A DNA stretch of 64,000 nucleotides from Ctena decussata (lineage: Eukaryota > Mollusca > Bivalvia > Lucinida > Lucinidae). A model generated the notes under the pieces. The model saw only the letters and a program-made list of their open reading frames with translations. It was not told the origin of the DNA and searched no databases. Positions within the stretch are counted from its first letter, which is position 1, and each line of letters starts with the position of its first letter. This document shows, piece after piece, positions 45,850 to 56,830 of this stretch. Made by a program: the position numbers and the translations under genes. Location of the stretch: assembly GCA_963989385.1 (NCBI GenBank), contig OZ022499.1:47667757-47731756 (forward strand), given 5' to 3'.

Positions 45850-46390
45850 TTATTTCAACTCATAGAATCGTCCAGTGACTGAGTGACCAGATGCACATGG
45901 CACCTGAACGACTGGCCCTCTGGAATTAAAGAAAATAGCGTCCAGCATCTTCTTTGTACTGATTGTTCTTTTGGCAAAAAATGGCCGCGCTTCATCTGTT
46001 CGTTTCCAAATGCTTGTTGTCAGCCCTTCTCTGTGGCTCAAAAACGTGTACCAAGGTTTCATCACCTGTTAGCAAATTAGAAATGACCCAGCTGTTACAA
46101 TTTTCGTATATTTTCATAAGTTCTCGGGCACGTTGTAGGCGCTGCTACTTTTGCTCGTTAGAGAGAAAATGAGGTACTCACCTGGCACTAAACTTTCTTA
46201 ATGCACGCTCCCATCCGATATATATACAGCTATATCTTTTACCGAGAATCAGGCATCCTGTTCTACCACAGCCTTTTTACAGCAGCGATGCTTGGTAATA
46301 GAGGAGGTTAAGGCCTACCAAGGCGGGTATCATCTTTAACAGAACATTTTCCCATCTTTAAAAGCTTTAACCCACCTAAAATTGTGCGCA
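45850..46390 (-). pseudogene. Decayed mariner-family transposase
   Basis: The minus strand retains mariner signatures in order. RWVKAFKDGK (46340-46390) matches the end of the N-terminal helix-turn-helix region. FSVKDIAVYI and DGSVH follow (about 46200-46250). ARxVPHFLSNEQK then ARELMKIYE lead to LLTGDET (about 46062-46180), which carries the first catalytic Asp. In another frame come WYTF and IFFNSRGP, then GHSVTGRFY (45850-46060). At least six in-frame stops and a one-base frameshift just after GDET break it. The C-terminal catalytic residues are missing and no TIR is identified. An intact family member would be about 345 residues that cut and paste at TA. This copy cannot supply activity. 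Confidence 0.88.
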
Positions 46391-46870
46391 TGGAAAAGGA
46401 CTGAGGTCCATATATATATCACACAGGTCTAAGCACAATACGGCATTTTATATACCCACGAATTTCATTTTTTTTATGCCCATGCAAAGTGGCGGTGGCT
46501 GTGGTGGGTTAGGGCCTCGCAGCAGGTGGGAGAGTTGGGCATCGTTTTCTAACTCTTCTGTTTCTCAGCCTTTTTTCTCCCCTATCTTTCCCTTCTTGTC
46601 TCTTCTATTCCTTCCCCCACCCACCACCCCCTTTCTCTGAAAGACGACGCAATGTTCACTAGGAAGTATATATGACTGCATATAATTAAAAAGGAAACAT
46701 CTCGGTCATTTTAAAAGCAATTTGCGCGAAATAAACGGGCATCGTAAGGAAGCCGGATAGAAAGCTACGGAACCACATTAGTGACAGAACTTTTTGCAGG
46801 ACCCTTGCACCCTCGATCAGTCATTCATTGTATGTCTTTGCCATCCCACATGGAACCACAAACATTATGT
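46391..46870. other. No gene recognised
   Basis: Includes a C-rich stretch (46605-46632) but no assignable feature. Confidence 0.5.
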
Positions 46871-48098
46871 TTAGGGACCGACCATTTTCCGGGGGGGGGG
46901 GGGGGGGGGGGGGGGGGCTGGTATTCTTGATGGAGACACGACATTTTATTTCACTGGCCTCTGGAAACAATTTTTTTTCACCTTGTGGGAGCTAATTAAT
47001 TTTTTTTTACAACCTAACTCGAACAGGTTATTTATTTTTTTAATTTTATAGCTGAACTATCAGATCCTTGTTTACTTGACCTTAATATCTTTTTATTTTA
47101 CCCACATCAGTATTTTTTACACCTTCTTTTCTCACAAAAAGAACATGGTGCTGTCTTTAACCAGGCCAAGGGCATGGCTTAGCTTGCTTTTGCAAACCAG
47201 TGCCTGGAGCATGTTACTCTTTTCATCTAAGGTACAGATACAAACATCCCTGTATGAGTTTGGCAAAAAATTAGGCCTTAAATTAGGGATATTTTGGCCA
47301 AAATTTAGGGCTATTTTGGCAAAGTTTTAAGGCTAACATTAGGAATTTAAGTGTTTTTTTTCTATCCCAATATATGCCCAAACATGCTTTATTCGTACTT
47401 TAGAAAGTTTGATAAATACTTACATGATAGAGTCACATTACCGACATGATAGAGTCACATTATACATGAATGGCAATTAATAAAATGGCTGAAAGTTATG
47501 TGCTAAGAAGTTAACAAAGGGGGGTCTGGGGGCAATGCCCCCAGAGGCTAAAGCAATTTCCCAATTTCAATGGCAATTTTAAGACTGGAAACAATAGAGA
47601 AAAACTAGGAATGATGATAAAAATAAGGGTTTTTATATCAGGACTTTTGCCTTTTAGAGTGTTTATTTTGCTATAATGGTTTTGTCTCCCATAAGCTAGT
47701 GTCTCTTTCGAAATTCAGTTTTAGTGGAAACATTTACTTAGTAATGTGGCAGATCAATAATACATGTATGTGAATGTTGTATAGGATGTTTTTGTAAATG
47801 TATGCACACGCGGGCCCGCTGGTGTAAACCAGTTGTAGATAATATTAAAATATTACTATAAATATGGGGGTCTGGGGGGGCGCAGCCCCCCCCCCCCCCA
47901 GAAGCCAGAGACATTATATAAACTCAGTTCCAATGGAATTATCTGCAGACTATATTTTTTTTTTGAAATTTTGGGTGGAGACAGGTTATTTTTTTCTCTT
48001 ACTTTTGAGGCCAGATTATTTTTTTGAACCCCCTTATCAGCCAGGTTATTTTTTTCTTGCATATCCAAAGATAGGGAATTTTTTTGATAAATATACCA

Positions 48099-48133
<35 letters not shown>

Positions 48134-48158
48134 TGAATATCAAACATTCGGTCCCTTA
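46871..48158. mobile_element. DNA element with TIRs running into G/C homopolymers, TTA target duplication
   Basis: TTA (46871-46873) then GGGACCGACCATTTTCC and a run of 27 G. The right end, reverse-complemented, is GGGACCGAATGTTTGATATT CA and a run of 33 G (48101-48133 as C), followed by TTA (48156-48158). Beyond the homopolymers both ends share CTGGTAT and T-rich blocks. Two internal palindromes, GGGTCTGGGGGC-AAT-GCCCCCAGA (about 47521-47545) and a related one with C14 (about 47866-47900), suggest a second family inside. A 3-bp TTA duplication fits PIF/Harbinger-type transposition (inference). The minus frame of 95 codons is G-run artefact. Confidence 0.75.
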
Positions 48159-48357
48159 CTTAATATCACGAGGTGTGTGTCATGGAGAGGGAATGGAAGC
48201 GAGGAGAAGAGAGGGAGCAATATATAATATAAACCATCACCTAGCACTAGCACCATCCCCATGGTTTATCCTTGTAGCACTAATTTGCTAATCTTCATTT
48301 TTCAAATGTCTTTTAGCACCGACGCCCACCAACAACCTCTGTCACGCTGTGTGTAAC
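48159..48357. other. No gene recognised
   Basis: Short unassigned spacer before the 36-bp array. Confidence 0.5.
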
Positions 48358-49490
48358 AGGTATCACAGCCTGTTGCTCTGGTATTCATCTAACAGGTAAC
48401 ACAGCCTGCTGCTCTGGTATTCATCTAACAGGTAATGCAGACTGCTGCTCTGGTATTCATGTAACAGGTAACACAGACTGCTGCTGTGGTATTCATCTAA
48501 CAGGTAACACAGCCTGCTGCTCTGGTATTCATCTAACAGGTAACACAGACTGCTGCTCTGGTATTCATCTAACAGGTAACACAGCCTGTTGCTCTGGTAT
48601 TCATCTAACAGGTAACAGACTGCTGCTCTGGTATTCATCTAACAGGTAACACAGACTGCTGCTCTGGTATTCATCTAACAGGTAACACAGCCTGCTGCTC
48701 TGGTATTCATCTAACAGGACTGCTGCTCTGGTATTCATGTCATATGCAAAACAGTCTGTTGCTCTCAGATTCACATAACAGGTAACACAGCCTGTTGAGC
48801 TGATATTTATGTAACAGGTGGCACAAACTGTTTGCTTTCATATTCATGTAAGCGGTAACACAGGCAGCTGCTCTGGTATTCATGTCCTAAGTATTAAAGC
48901 CTGTTTGCTTTGGTACTCATTTAACAGATAATACAGTCGGTTCATCTGGTATTCATGTTAGAATAGCATAGCCTATTGCTCTGGTGTTCAGGTAACCAGT
49001 AACACGGCCTGTTACTCTGGTAAATAATGTATCAGAGAACACAGCCTTTTGATCTGGTATTCATGCAGCAGGTAACAAAGCCTGTTTGCTCAGGTATTCA
49101 TGTTTAATATAATGCAGCCTGTTGCTCTGGTATTCACATAAGAGATAACACAGCTTATCACCTTTGTATTCATGTAACACAGCCTGGTTGCTCTGGAATT
49201 CATGCAACACAGCCTGTTATTCATTTTATAGGTAACACAGGGTGTTGCGTCTGGTACTCACATTACAGGTAACACAGGGTGTTGCGTCTGGTACTCACAT
49301 TACAGGTAACACAGCCTATTTCTTCTGGTACTCATGTTTCAGGTAACACATCCTGTTGCTCTGGTATTCATGTCACAGATAACATAGTCTGTTGCTCTGG
49401 TAGTCATGTAGCACAGACTGTTGCTCTGTTATTCTGTTACAGGTGACACAGCATGTTGCACTGGTATTCATGTAACAGGTAAAACAGTCA
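48358..49490. repeat. 36-bp tandem array
   Basis: Unit: GGTAACACAGCCTGCTGCTC + TGGTATTCATCTAACA (36 bp). About ten units at 48358-48725 are very similar. From there to 49490 the copies are strongly diverged, with variable length and a local exact duplication of about 38 bp at 49230-49307. The unit is twelve codons long, which explains the apparent minus-strand frame with repeating LLDEYQSSRLCY. Confidence 0.92.
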
Positions 49491-49706
49491 CTATTATTTT
49501 TATTCAAATAGAAGAAACCAATTCGTAATCACTGGCAACCACCTGCCAAACTTATGATATAGTAAACCCAAATCGAAAGAAAGAACAGCCTGTAAATAAA
49601 AGAATTTTTTTATTTACATAAGGGAGTTTCCCTCTACACCAGGCCAGCTGGTAATTATTAGAAATATGACTTAATGCCTTGGTATGGTTCATAGTCAGAC
49701 CCTGTA

Positions 49707-49815
49707 GCATAAAAAATTCTAAGTATTGGGACAGATAGGTCTGAGCACAAACAGTGAAGACCCAAAGTAGCAGTCTGATCAGGATCCACACCATTGGCCT
49801 TTCAACCTGCATCAA
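49707..49815. mobile_element. Truncated family C MITE
   Basis: Starts 'cataaaaaattctaagtattgggac' as at 37096, contains 'cagtgaagacccaaagtagcagtctgatcaggatcc', but lacks the mirrored right end. Confidence 0.7.
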
Positions 49816-49839
49816 TTAAGAATTCCGCGGAATGCTATG

Positions 49840-50731
49840 TTGCACCTGCCTTGCACTTTCACAGTAGTAGAGTAGAGATCAAGGATAAATAAGTTTGTAT
49901 GCTAGGTTTATGTGAGTTTGTGTAGCAAAAATTGAGCAAGTTGGAGACTGATGTAATTTTGAATGTTAAATTTCACAAAGTCAGCTGAGCATGAAATATA
50001 GGTCAAGTGTAGAAATAAGTGCAACAATCCTTTACATAATTCTACAGAGAAACTTTATACCAGGTGTAGATGTCACATACATTGAGAGAAATGGACTTAA
50101 ACTCTAGTGTCAACATAATTTTGGTTGTAAAATTTTATAAAGACAGCAGTGCATGGAACGTACACGAGGTCAAGGGTAGAAATAAGTGCATTAATCCTCG
50201 AGACCATTCTTAAAACAGAAACTTAATTCATAGCAGGTTTGATGATTGTAGGCATCAAAGACAGAGAAATGGACTTAAATGCTAGGGTCAACATAATTTT
50301 GGTTGTAAAATTTTATGGAGTCAGCAGACCGTGAAATAAAGGTCAAGGTAGAAGTAAGTGCAGCAATTCTCTTGAACCCCGTTATGAAGAAACCAGTTTT
50401 GATGATTGTAGGACTCACAGACTGAGAGAAATGGACTTATATACTAGGGCTGACGTAACTTTGAATGCAAAATTTTATGAAGTCAGCAGAGCGTAATATA
50501 TAGGTCAAGGGTAGAAGAAGGTGCCACAATCCTTATGACCCTTCTATGAAGAAACTTATACAGGTTTGATGATTGTAGGTATCATAGATCAAGAGATATA
50601 GACTTACACGCTAGGGTCAATGTAATTGTTGACGGATGGACATATGGACAGACAGACAAATGGAATGACTGACTGACGGATGGATGGAAAAGTGAACTCC
50701 TATATTGCACTTTGTTAAAGCAGGTGAGACA
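49840..50731 (+). mobile_element. Tandem-body element, ~180-bp subunits, with ACGG-type tract
   Basis: About four to five copies of a ~180-bp unit ('gagagaaatggacttaaa', 'ctagggtcaacataattttggttgtaaaattttat', 'ggtcaagggtagaa'), then a GACGGATGGACATATGGACA-type microsatellite (50631-50690). The end holds a small hairpin CTTT-GTT-AAAG and GCAGGTGAG. CACCTGC near 49850 is the inverted counterpart. The plan is that of the elements at 4338 and 13112 with a third, unrelated body. Confidence 0.65.
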
Positions 50732-50845
50732 ACAAAATTGTTTCATTTTAGGACAATTAGAGTATTTATTTTAGGTGTCTCGACTTTTAGAATTTTATGC
50801 CAATCCTGAACAGACTGACCAGATAGTCTGACCTGGCCCAAGTCT

Positions 50846-51094
50846 GACCTGGCCCCAAGGTTATTAAACTTTTTTGTGCTAAACTCAGCTGAGCATGAAA
50901 TTGTCTCTGCTGATAAATATGAAAATGCCAACTAGTATTATTTTCATATTCATAAGTAGAGAAAATTTCATACTCAGCTAAACTGAGCAAGAAAACAACT
51001 GTACTTATCAGTATAATTTGCTATTTATTAGCAGGTAAAACTTCATGCTCAGCTGAGTTGAGCACGAAAAGTTTTATAACCTCGGGGCCAGGTC
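50846..51094. mobile_element. MITE with ~70-bp TIRs (GACCTGGCCCCgAGGTTATaAA)
   Basis: Left GACCTGGCCCCAAGGTTATT, right end reverse-complemented GACCTGGCCCCGAGGTTATA. The mirror continues through AAACTTTT-GTGCT-AACTCAGCTGAGCATGAA. Two further CTCAGCT-AG palindromes lie in the middle. Just outside the left end, GTCTGACCTGGCCC is duplicated (50827-50839). A family C right-end fragment adjoins at 50740-50805. Confidence 0.85.
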
Positions 51095-51104
51095 ATAAAC
51101 GGTC

Positions 51105-51600
51105 TGAGGCAGTTCTTCCCTGGATACAACTATGTTTATCTTGTCAAAACAAGAGTATTCATGACAAAATATATTGCCAGATAAGATGAAAACAAGCAAA
51201 GGGATTTTGATATGGGAAACAAAGTATTTAACATAAGTTTTGAGATTAGAAAAAGATTAAAGCAATATGCAAACTGTGTCAAACTTGTTTGTGTTACCAG
51301 GTACCAAAACCTTCCAAGGCCCTGGCAAGATTCAACCAACAAACTGCCATTGATAAAAATCCAAGCAACTAAAGTAGTCCATTTCAAAGTCAAAGACAAT
51401 GCTTATGAAAATTCCAAGACACAGGGACTTGGTGCCGTTGTTTTGTCAATGTTGCACTGTTTTGCTTTTTAACTATGCCTGAAGTTCTTGTTTTCCCATT
51501 GACCTTAATATTCAGGCAAACTTCTAAACTAACAGTGTAGACCCTGATCAGACTCTTACTCAGGAACAGTTAGATCAAGGTCTGCACTGTTTGCCAACCT
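51105..51600. other. No gene; MITE palindrome at 51525-51600
   Basis: 'aacagtgtagaccctgatcagactc...gttagatcaaggtctgcactgtttgcc' is a member of the palindrome shared by MITE families A-D, without clear TIRs. The opposing frames at 51136-51472 have no domain. Confidence 0.6.
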
Positions 51601-51790
51601 GTTAAGGTGAAAAGAAACATCTTCTTGTTTTTGTACAATTTTTATTACAGGGAACAACTTTTGGAAAGCAAATTCTTTCCTTTAAGCAGACCCCTTTATG
51701 AAGGGCAAGGTGGTCCAGATCATCAAACAGGAAGTCATGAAAACTGTCTTCTTTGTAAAAATGTCAGAAAAACATGGTGTGTTCAGACAC
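51601..51790. mobile_element. Foldback element fragment (GAAAGAATTTGCTC family)
   Basis: 'ggaaagcaaattctttcctttaagcagacccctttatgaag' matches the right half of the hairpin at 59992-60035; the ends are degenerate. Confidence 0.6.
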
Positions 51791-51999
51791 CATAAAATTT
51801 GGACAAATCTGACCAGTCTCTGGATATTTTTGTTAAACCTTTCACAAACAATGCAGACCCTAATCAGAGAGTGCCTGATGAACTATCTGGTTAAGTTGTA
51901 CACATTTACTTGGCAAATATGGTAGGCATAAACCCATATATCTTAGGATGAAAACTTGATATTCGTCTCATTTCTGCATTATTCTCATTGAAGTGAATG

Positions 52000-52235
52000 G
52001 GTAGAATTTCAAGGAAAGCACTCACTCATTTTCATTTTAGTCTCCCTTCTCAATCAGGGTCACTCCTAAAAGAAAAGAATTTGCTCTCTAAGGAGCACTT
52101 TTTTTTTTCTTTAAGAGGAGACCCCATTTTGGAGGGGCCTTTTTCATCCAGGGAAGCAAGCAGGAAGTTACAAAATTTGTTTCCCTTTGTAAAAATGACA
52201 GAAATGCCCATTCACCTGAAAAATATACTGAACAA
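52000..52235. mobile_element. Foldback element (GAAAGAATTTGCTC family)
   Basis: Contains 'gggtcactcctaaaagaaaagaatttgctctctaaggagca', a poly-T/C run and 'gaggagaccccattttggagg'. Flanked by 'cactcattttcattttagt' and 'atgacagaaatgcccattcacctg'. Confidence 0.6.
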
Positions 52236-53220
52236 ATGAAGAAAACTTACATGTACTTTCCATGCATGTTTTCTTTGAACTGAATTACGATTTTGCCAAT
52301 GTTATTTTATGTCTAACTGACAAAAAGTATTCACGGTTCAGAAAATGAATAGTACAACAAAAACTGCTAAATTAATGTCTCCAGATTAGTTTTAGACAAT
52401 CAGGAGTCAGAATTTGAAAGTGCCCTTTTGAGATGGTTTTTGAAGACCCGTAATTCACTCCATTTGTCAGTCCATTTGAGAAAGTCACTTCTGAGATGTT
52501 TATCAGACACTAGTTGTTACGAAAATGGTCCAATCGCCACTTCCTAAGGGTTGATAAGTGAAGCACAAGGCTTGGAATATCGTTTTCAGGACACTCGACT
52601 CCTATCATGTTATGCACTGAAAATCCCATAGACAATGCAAGGTGGTATACCACGGACAATTAACCAGTTTGAACATTTCTTTTTCATCATGAACCACTGT
52701 CAGGAGAGGCTGGAATAAGATCAATAAATTAAACTTGAAAATTTTATCGAAACTTACTGGTTAATCACAGTTAATGATTTGCTATACTTTTAATTGCAAG
52801 GGAGATAATTTGAAAGACACGAAATCTTTAACATCTTATTTCTTTAAACAGCTGATTAAATGTCATAAGGTTCATTGGGATTCATATTGACAATTTCAAG
52901 GCAAATCCGAAGGTGTAAAAAATTAAGTGCTTGCGCATGCGCATCAAGCGTTTCACATTGTCTGTTGTGCTTTCAGTCAGATAGGAATAATTCTGTAACA
53001 ACTGATGCAAATCGAAAACTGATTACTTCATAAGGTTGTCTGACATCTTGCATGCAAGAGAATAATGTAACAATACTTGGAAAATTGTTCTTCAGCTTAA
53101 AATTCATGAATCATCTATGTAACGTTTCCTTTTTTGTTCAGTATAATTTTAAAAATAATGCAAGGAAATACAATCAGTAATCATCACTCAAAGTTTTGCT
53201 TCCATGAATTCTGTGACTAC
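52236..53220. other. No gene recognised
   Basis: AT-rich sequence; the only notable motif is a short palindrome GCGCATGCGC at 52934-52943. Confidence 0.5.
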
Positions 53221-53239
53221 TTACTAGTAGAACAAAAAG

Positions 53240-53420
53240 ACAGACTTTTTTTTATTTTTATTTTTTTGTTTAATTTTATTGCATAGAATAAAATACAGGA
53301 TCTTTATGGATAAGATATAGCAAGTGTAAAACAAGAAAAAAAAAAAGAAAAGAAAAAGGAATATAAAAATTATGACAAAAAGAAAAACAACCACAGACAG
53401 AGATAATTTGCATCCGAAAT
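53240..53420 (-). other. Possible retroelement 3' end or polyadenylated tail
   Basis: On the minus strand AATAAAATT is followed within a few bases by an A-rich stretch (AAACAAAAAAATAAAAATAA), preceded by a T-rich tract. This looks like a poly(A) signal and tail of a retrocopy or LINE 3' end. No reverse transcriptase sequence or target duplication is seen, so the call is weak. Confidence 0.3.
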
Positions 53421-53543
53421 TACCAGTTACCAGTAGCATGCATGAATAACAACAACTCAGAATGGCCTGCTCATTTTCCAACCTCATCAGTGCCTTTCCA
53501 GTTTCTAATCTATATATCAACTAGAAAAGGTGTTTGTGAAACA

Positions 53544-54247
53544 TTATGCCCCACCAACCATATGCCTGACCCTAAAAGGGAATGGTCTGTACTAAAAAAT
53601 TATCAATGGAAATCATTCAAAAGCTGAACAGTCTGTCTACTTACCATCTCCAGTCAGCTGAGAAAGTTTCAAGACCTTAGCTAAAATACTTTTTAAGTTA
53701 TCTTGCTGATAAGTTTAAAATGCTGAAATTTTCCAAGGGTCAGAACTCTGAAAAAAAAATGGACAGAATTTGTTCAAAACTTGATCTCTAATCAGCTGAC
53801 CATGTTTCAAGTCCCTACTAGCTCAAATACTTTTCTAGATTATGTTGTTGACAAGTTTAAAATGCCAAAACTTTCAAGGGCCATAACTCCAAAAACAACT
53901 GATGGAATTTGTTCAAAAGTTAATCAGTTCCAGTACTTATCGTTCTAAATAAGTTGGCAAAGCTTCAAGCCTTAAGCTAAAACACTTTTTGAGTTATCTT
54001 GCTGACAAGATTGCATTATGATTTTTTCCAAAGGGGCATAACTCCAAAAAGGGGACAACTCACACAAGAAAAAGGAAAAAAAAACACAGGTAGGCTATTT
54101 TTTGATGATGAATCCATATGTGAAATTTCAAAATTCTAGCATGCACGATTCCCAAGATATGGTATGCATGGTGAAAGGATGAACAGATGGACTGACAACC
54201 TAGAAGCAATATGCTCCCTCAACTTCTTTGAAGTTGGGGCATAAAAA
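53544..54247 (+). mobile_element. Tandem-body element with TATGCCCC/GGGGCATA ends
   Basis: Starts TTATGCCCCACC and ends with hairpin CAACTTC-TTT-GAAGTTG (54220-54236) followed by GGGCATAAAAA. The subterminal TATGCCCC and GGGGCATA are inverted. The body has about three copies of a ~150-bp unit ('agtttcaa.acctta.ctaaaatactttt', 'gttatcttgctgacaag', 'aagggccataactcc'). A degenerate 'gaacagatggactgac' tract lies before the hairpin, in the place of the ACGG microsatellite. Confidence 0.72.
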
Positions 54248-54351
54248 GCAAATGCTTCTTTGGGCCTACACTGTTCTGTCATGTCACTATTTACTTTCTT
54301 TGGTAAGCTCATCACTAATCATCTTCAATACTGGAACATCTTGATTAATTA

Positions 54352-54572
54352 CCATATTCTCCGGTCATAAGACAGCGTTTGTTTTTCCTTCCTTGGTTTT
54401 CATTCCGAAACAGTCCAAATAATCTAGATCCATCTTATAAGATGGATCTAGATCTTTGGGATTGTTTTGGAAGGGAAAAATCCATTTTATAGCTGAGTTA
54501 CACAAGCCTGATTTACATATCTGGGGTAATTCTGGAAGGGTATTCCCATGTTATAACTGAATGAATATGTGG
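54352..54572. mobile_element. TA-flanked MITE with a perfect central palindrome
   Basis: TA then CCATATTCTCCGGTCATAAG; the right end mirrors it loosely (TTATAACTGAATGAATATGTGG) then TA. The centre is a perfect 32-bp palindrome, arm ATCTAGATCCATCTTA, at 54422-54453. Confidence 0.65.
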
Positions 54573-54589
54573 TACTTGTAACCCCTATC

Positions 54590-55286
54590 AACCCTTAAAG
54601 TGCCAGAAAGGCAGCTGACAAAGTATATACATGTATCTGCAAAATATAAAAACATGTTTCATCCAAGCTATACCATAATAACCCTAAAATTTCAGACACA
54701 CTAAAGTTGGACAATTATTTTTTCGAAGATTCTTAGAAAGTAAATTTTACACTTATAAATGCACCCAAATGATGCTTAGTGAATAGCAAATGTTGTAAAC
54801 CCTGATCAAACTGCTCCTTCAGAAGCAGTTTGATCTGGGTCTACAATGTTTGCTCAGACCTGTCTGTCCGAATATTTAGGGTCATTACGGTATTATATTG
54901 ATAAGTCAAAGACAAGAGGGCCAACAGTGTAGATTTAGATCAGGAAGCTCCATCTGCACTGTTTTCAAATTCAACTATGTTCATTTTGGGGGATTTAAGA
55001 ATTAAATTTGAAAAATTTGAATTCACCATCTATCCATGCACCAAAGTATCTGCTGGAATGGCAAACAGTGCAGATGATGATCAGACTGCTCCTTAAGATC
55101 AATGTGATCCATTGCTCCTTGGGACCTGGAACTAATGTCCCTCAATACATCTGTTATTAAGGGGAATGAGTACTTTTTTAGGGGTCTTTGAATTCTCAAT
55201 ATCATACAGCTTGGATTAAATATTTTTTTTTTAAATTTTGCAAATGTAAATTTTGTTGTTTGCTTTTTCTTGACACTTTAAAGTTT
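54590..55286. mobile_element. Family D MITE interrupted by a family B MITE
   Basis: The ends are AACCCTTAAAGTGCCAGAAA and the mirrored CTTGACACTTTAAAGTTT. Internal signatures are 'atgtttcatccaagctata', 'attgataagtcaaagacaagagggccaacagtgtagat' and 'tttgaattctcaatat'. The family B element at 54673-54890 sits inside; removing it with one TA restores 'ccaagctatattatattg', matching uninterrupted family D members. About 480 bp remains without the insert, roughly twice the 40441 copy, so more foreign sequence is probably present near 55010-55150. Confidence 0.75.
54673..54890. mobile_element. Family B MITE inserted in family D, with TA duplication
   Basis: TA (54671-54672), then CCATAATAACCCTAAAAT, ending ATTTAGGGTCATTACGG, then TA (54891-54892). 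Internal palindrome 'aaactgctccttc..aagcagttt' flanked by 'gttgtaaaccctgatc' and 'gatctgggtctacaat'. 218 bp; about the same length and structure as 24628-24844. Confidence 0.9.
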
Positions 55287-56055
55287 AAGCATTTTTATCA
55301 TTTCTTCAATAAACATTATGTTGTGGGATATCACAGAATCACCTCTATATGCAGCAATTCTACTTGAGGTTCCACCACAAAAAAAAAAAAAAGAAAACAA
55401 TTAGATTAAACAGTTTGGGTGACCTGCCTTTGAAATGTCTGTGTCGGTGCAAATATGTGAAGGCATGCTTCAAGACAGTGGTACATTTCTAAGACAACTG
55501 TAACAATGATTCATCAATATTATTATGTAAATATATGCTGGGGCTAGTAAACAAACAGATAAATAATCTAAAAAATTTATCACCCTTTTAAGTTCAAAAA
55601 GTTAAGGGAAAAAAATGAAAAGAAAAAAATCTACATAAAGGAAGAATACAATTAAAATTGACAGCTCATAATTTTCTGCTTACTGATGCTTGAACATAAC
55701 CTTAAGTGCACAAAATTGAATTGGGAAGGTATGTAATATACAGAAAAAAAAGAAAAAACACAAAAAAAAACACAGTCAATTCTTGTCTTGTGTCAGAAAG
55801 TTTTATTGACAGAATGCAAATTCTTTCTTCTAGAGAAACTCCCTTTGAAGAAGAGCTTTCTCTTTCTGAGAAGATTTTTGATATAACAATGGCAGTACAG
55901 CCTTGCATATTCAATTGCTATTCATATATAATTTATGAAAATATGCAGCCATAAGTTTACTTCACATTATGTGCGACAACTTGTGGAATGTTATATTAAA
56001 TGTCACAAGAAAAACTATTTTATGTCGAGTGTGAACAGGGCAGGCTAAGGTCAGC
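55287..56055. other. No gene; one foldback-family fragment
   Basis: 55775-55875 carries 'cagaatgcaaattctttcttctagagaaactccctttgaagaagagctttc', a member of the GAAAGAATTTGCTC family. A-rich runs occur at 55378-55395 and 55743-55772. Otherwise nothing. Confidence 0.5.
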
Positions 56056-56830
56056 ATGAAAATCTGCAGTCACAACAGTCTTCCATCTTCACAACAGTCT
56101 TCCATGTTCACAACAGACTTCAATATTCACAACAGTCTCCCGTGCCCACAACAGTTTAACACATTCAGAATATTCTTCCAACCAAGCTCACAACATTCTT
56201 TCAAGCTCAAAACATTCTTTCACAACAGTCTTTCATGTCCACAAAATTCTTCAAAGCTCACAACATTCTTTCACAACAGTCTTCCATGTTCACAACAGTT
56301 CTCCAAGCTCACAATCCTGTTCCATGTTCCTAATAGAGTCTTCCAAGCTCACAACAGTCTTCCATGGTTACAACAATCTTCCAAGTGTGAAACATTCTTC
56401 CACATTCACAACAGTCTTCCATGGTCACAGCCGTCTTTGATGTTCACAGCCGTCTTCCATCTTCACAAGAGTCTTCCATGGTCACAGCCGTCTTTGATGT
56501 GCACAGCCGTCTTCCATCTTCACAACAGTCTTCCATGGTCACAGCCGTCTTCAATGTTCACAACAGTCTTCCATCTTCACAACAGTCTCCCAAACCCACA
56601 ACAATCTTCCATGTTCACAACAGTTTTGCTTGTCTTCCATGGTCAATACAGTCTTCAGCGTTTACAACAGTCTTCCAAAATTATAACATTCTTCCATGGT
56701 CACAACAGTCTTCCATGTTCACAAGCTGAGTCTTTCAAGCTCACAACAGTCTTCCTTATTAACAATAGTCTTCCATGTTCACAACAGGATTTTCTATGTT
56801 TACAACAATCTTTCATGAAATTTGCCCATA
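56056..56830. repeat. 19-bp tandem array, about 40 units
   Basis: Unit: CTTCCATGTTCACAACAGT with frequent C/G/A variants at two or three positions. The unit lacks stops in the plus frames, so one frame stays open for 264 codons (S/Q/H/N/P-rich) and another for 102 codons. Since 19 is not a multiple of three, the same frame reads three different peptide phases in succession. I treat it as non-coding. Confidence 0.92.

Noticed and set aside
46891..46917. Telomeric or G-quadruplex promoter repeat
   Set aside because: It is a pure G homopolymer placed symmetrically inside the TIR of a mobile element, not a telomeric repeat.
47856..48143. Gly- or Pro-rich proteins on either strand
   Set aside because: They are translations of the C/G homopolymer runs.
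48363..48638. LLDEYQSSRLCY repeat protein
   Set aside because: Arises from the 36-bp (12-codon) satellite unit; downstream units break the frame freely.
53224..53520. 98-codon minus-strand gene with hydrophobic tail
   Set aside because: The hydrophobic part is a T-rich tract and the C-terminus is an A-rich tail; at most a retrocopy end.
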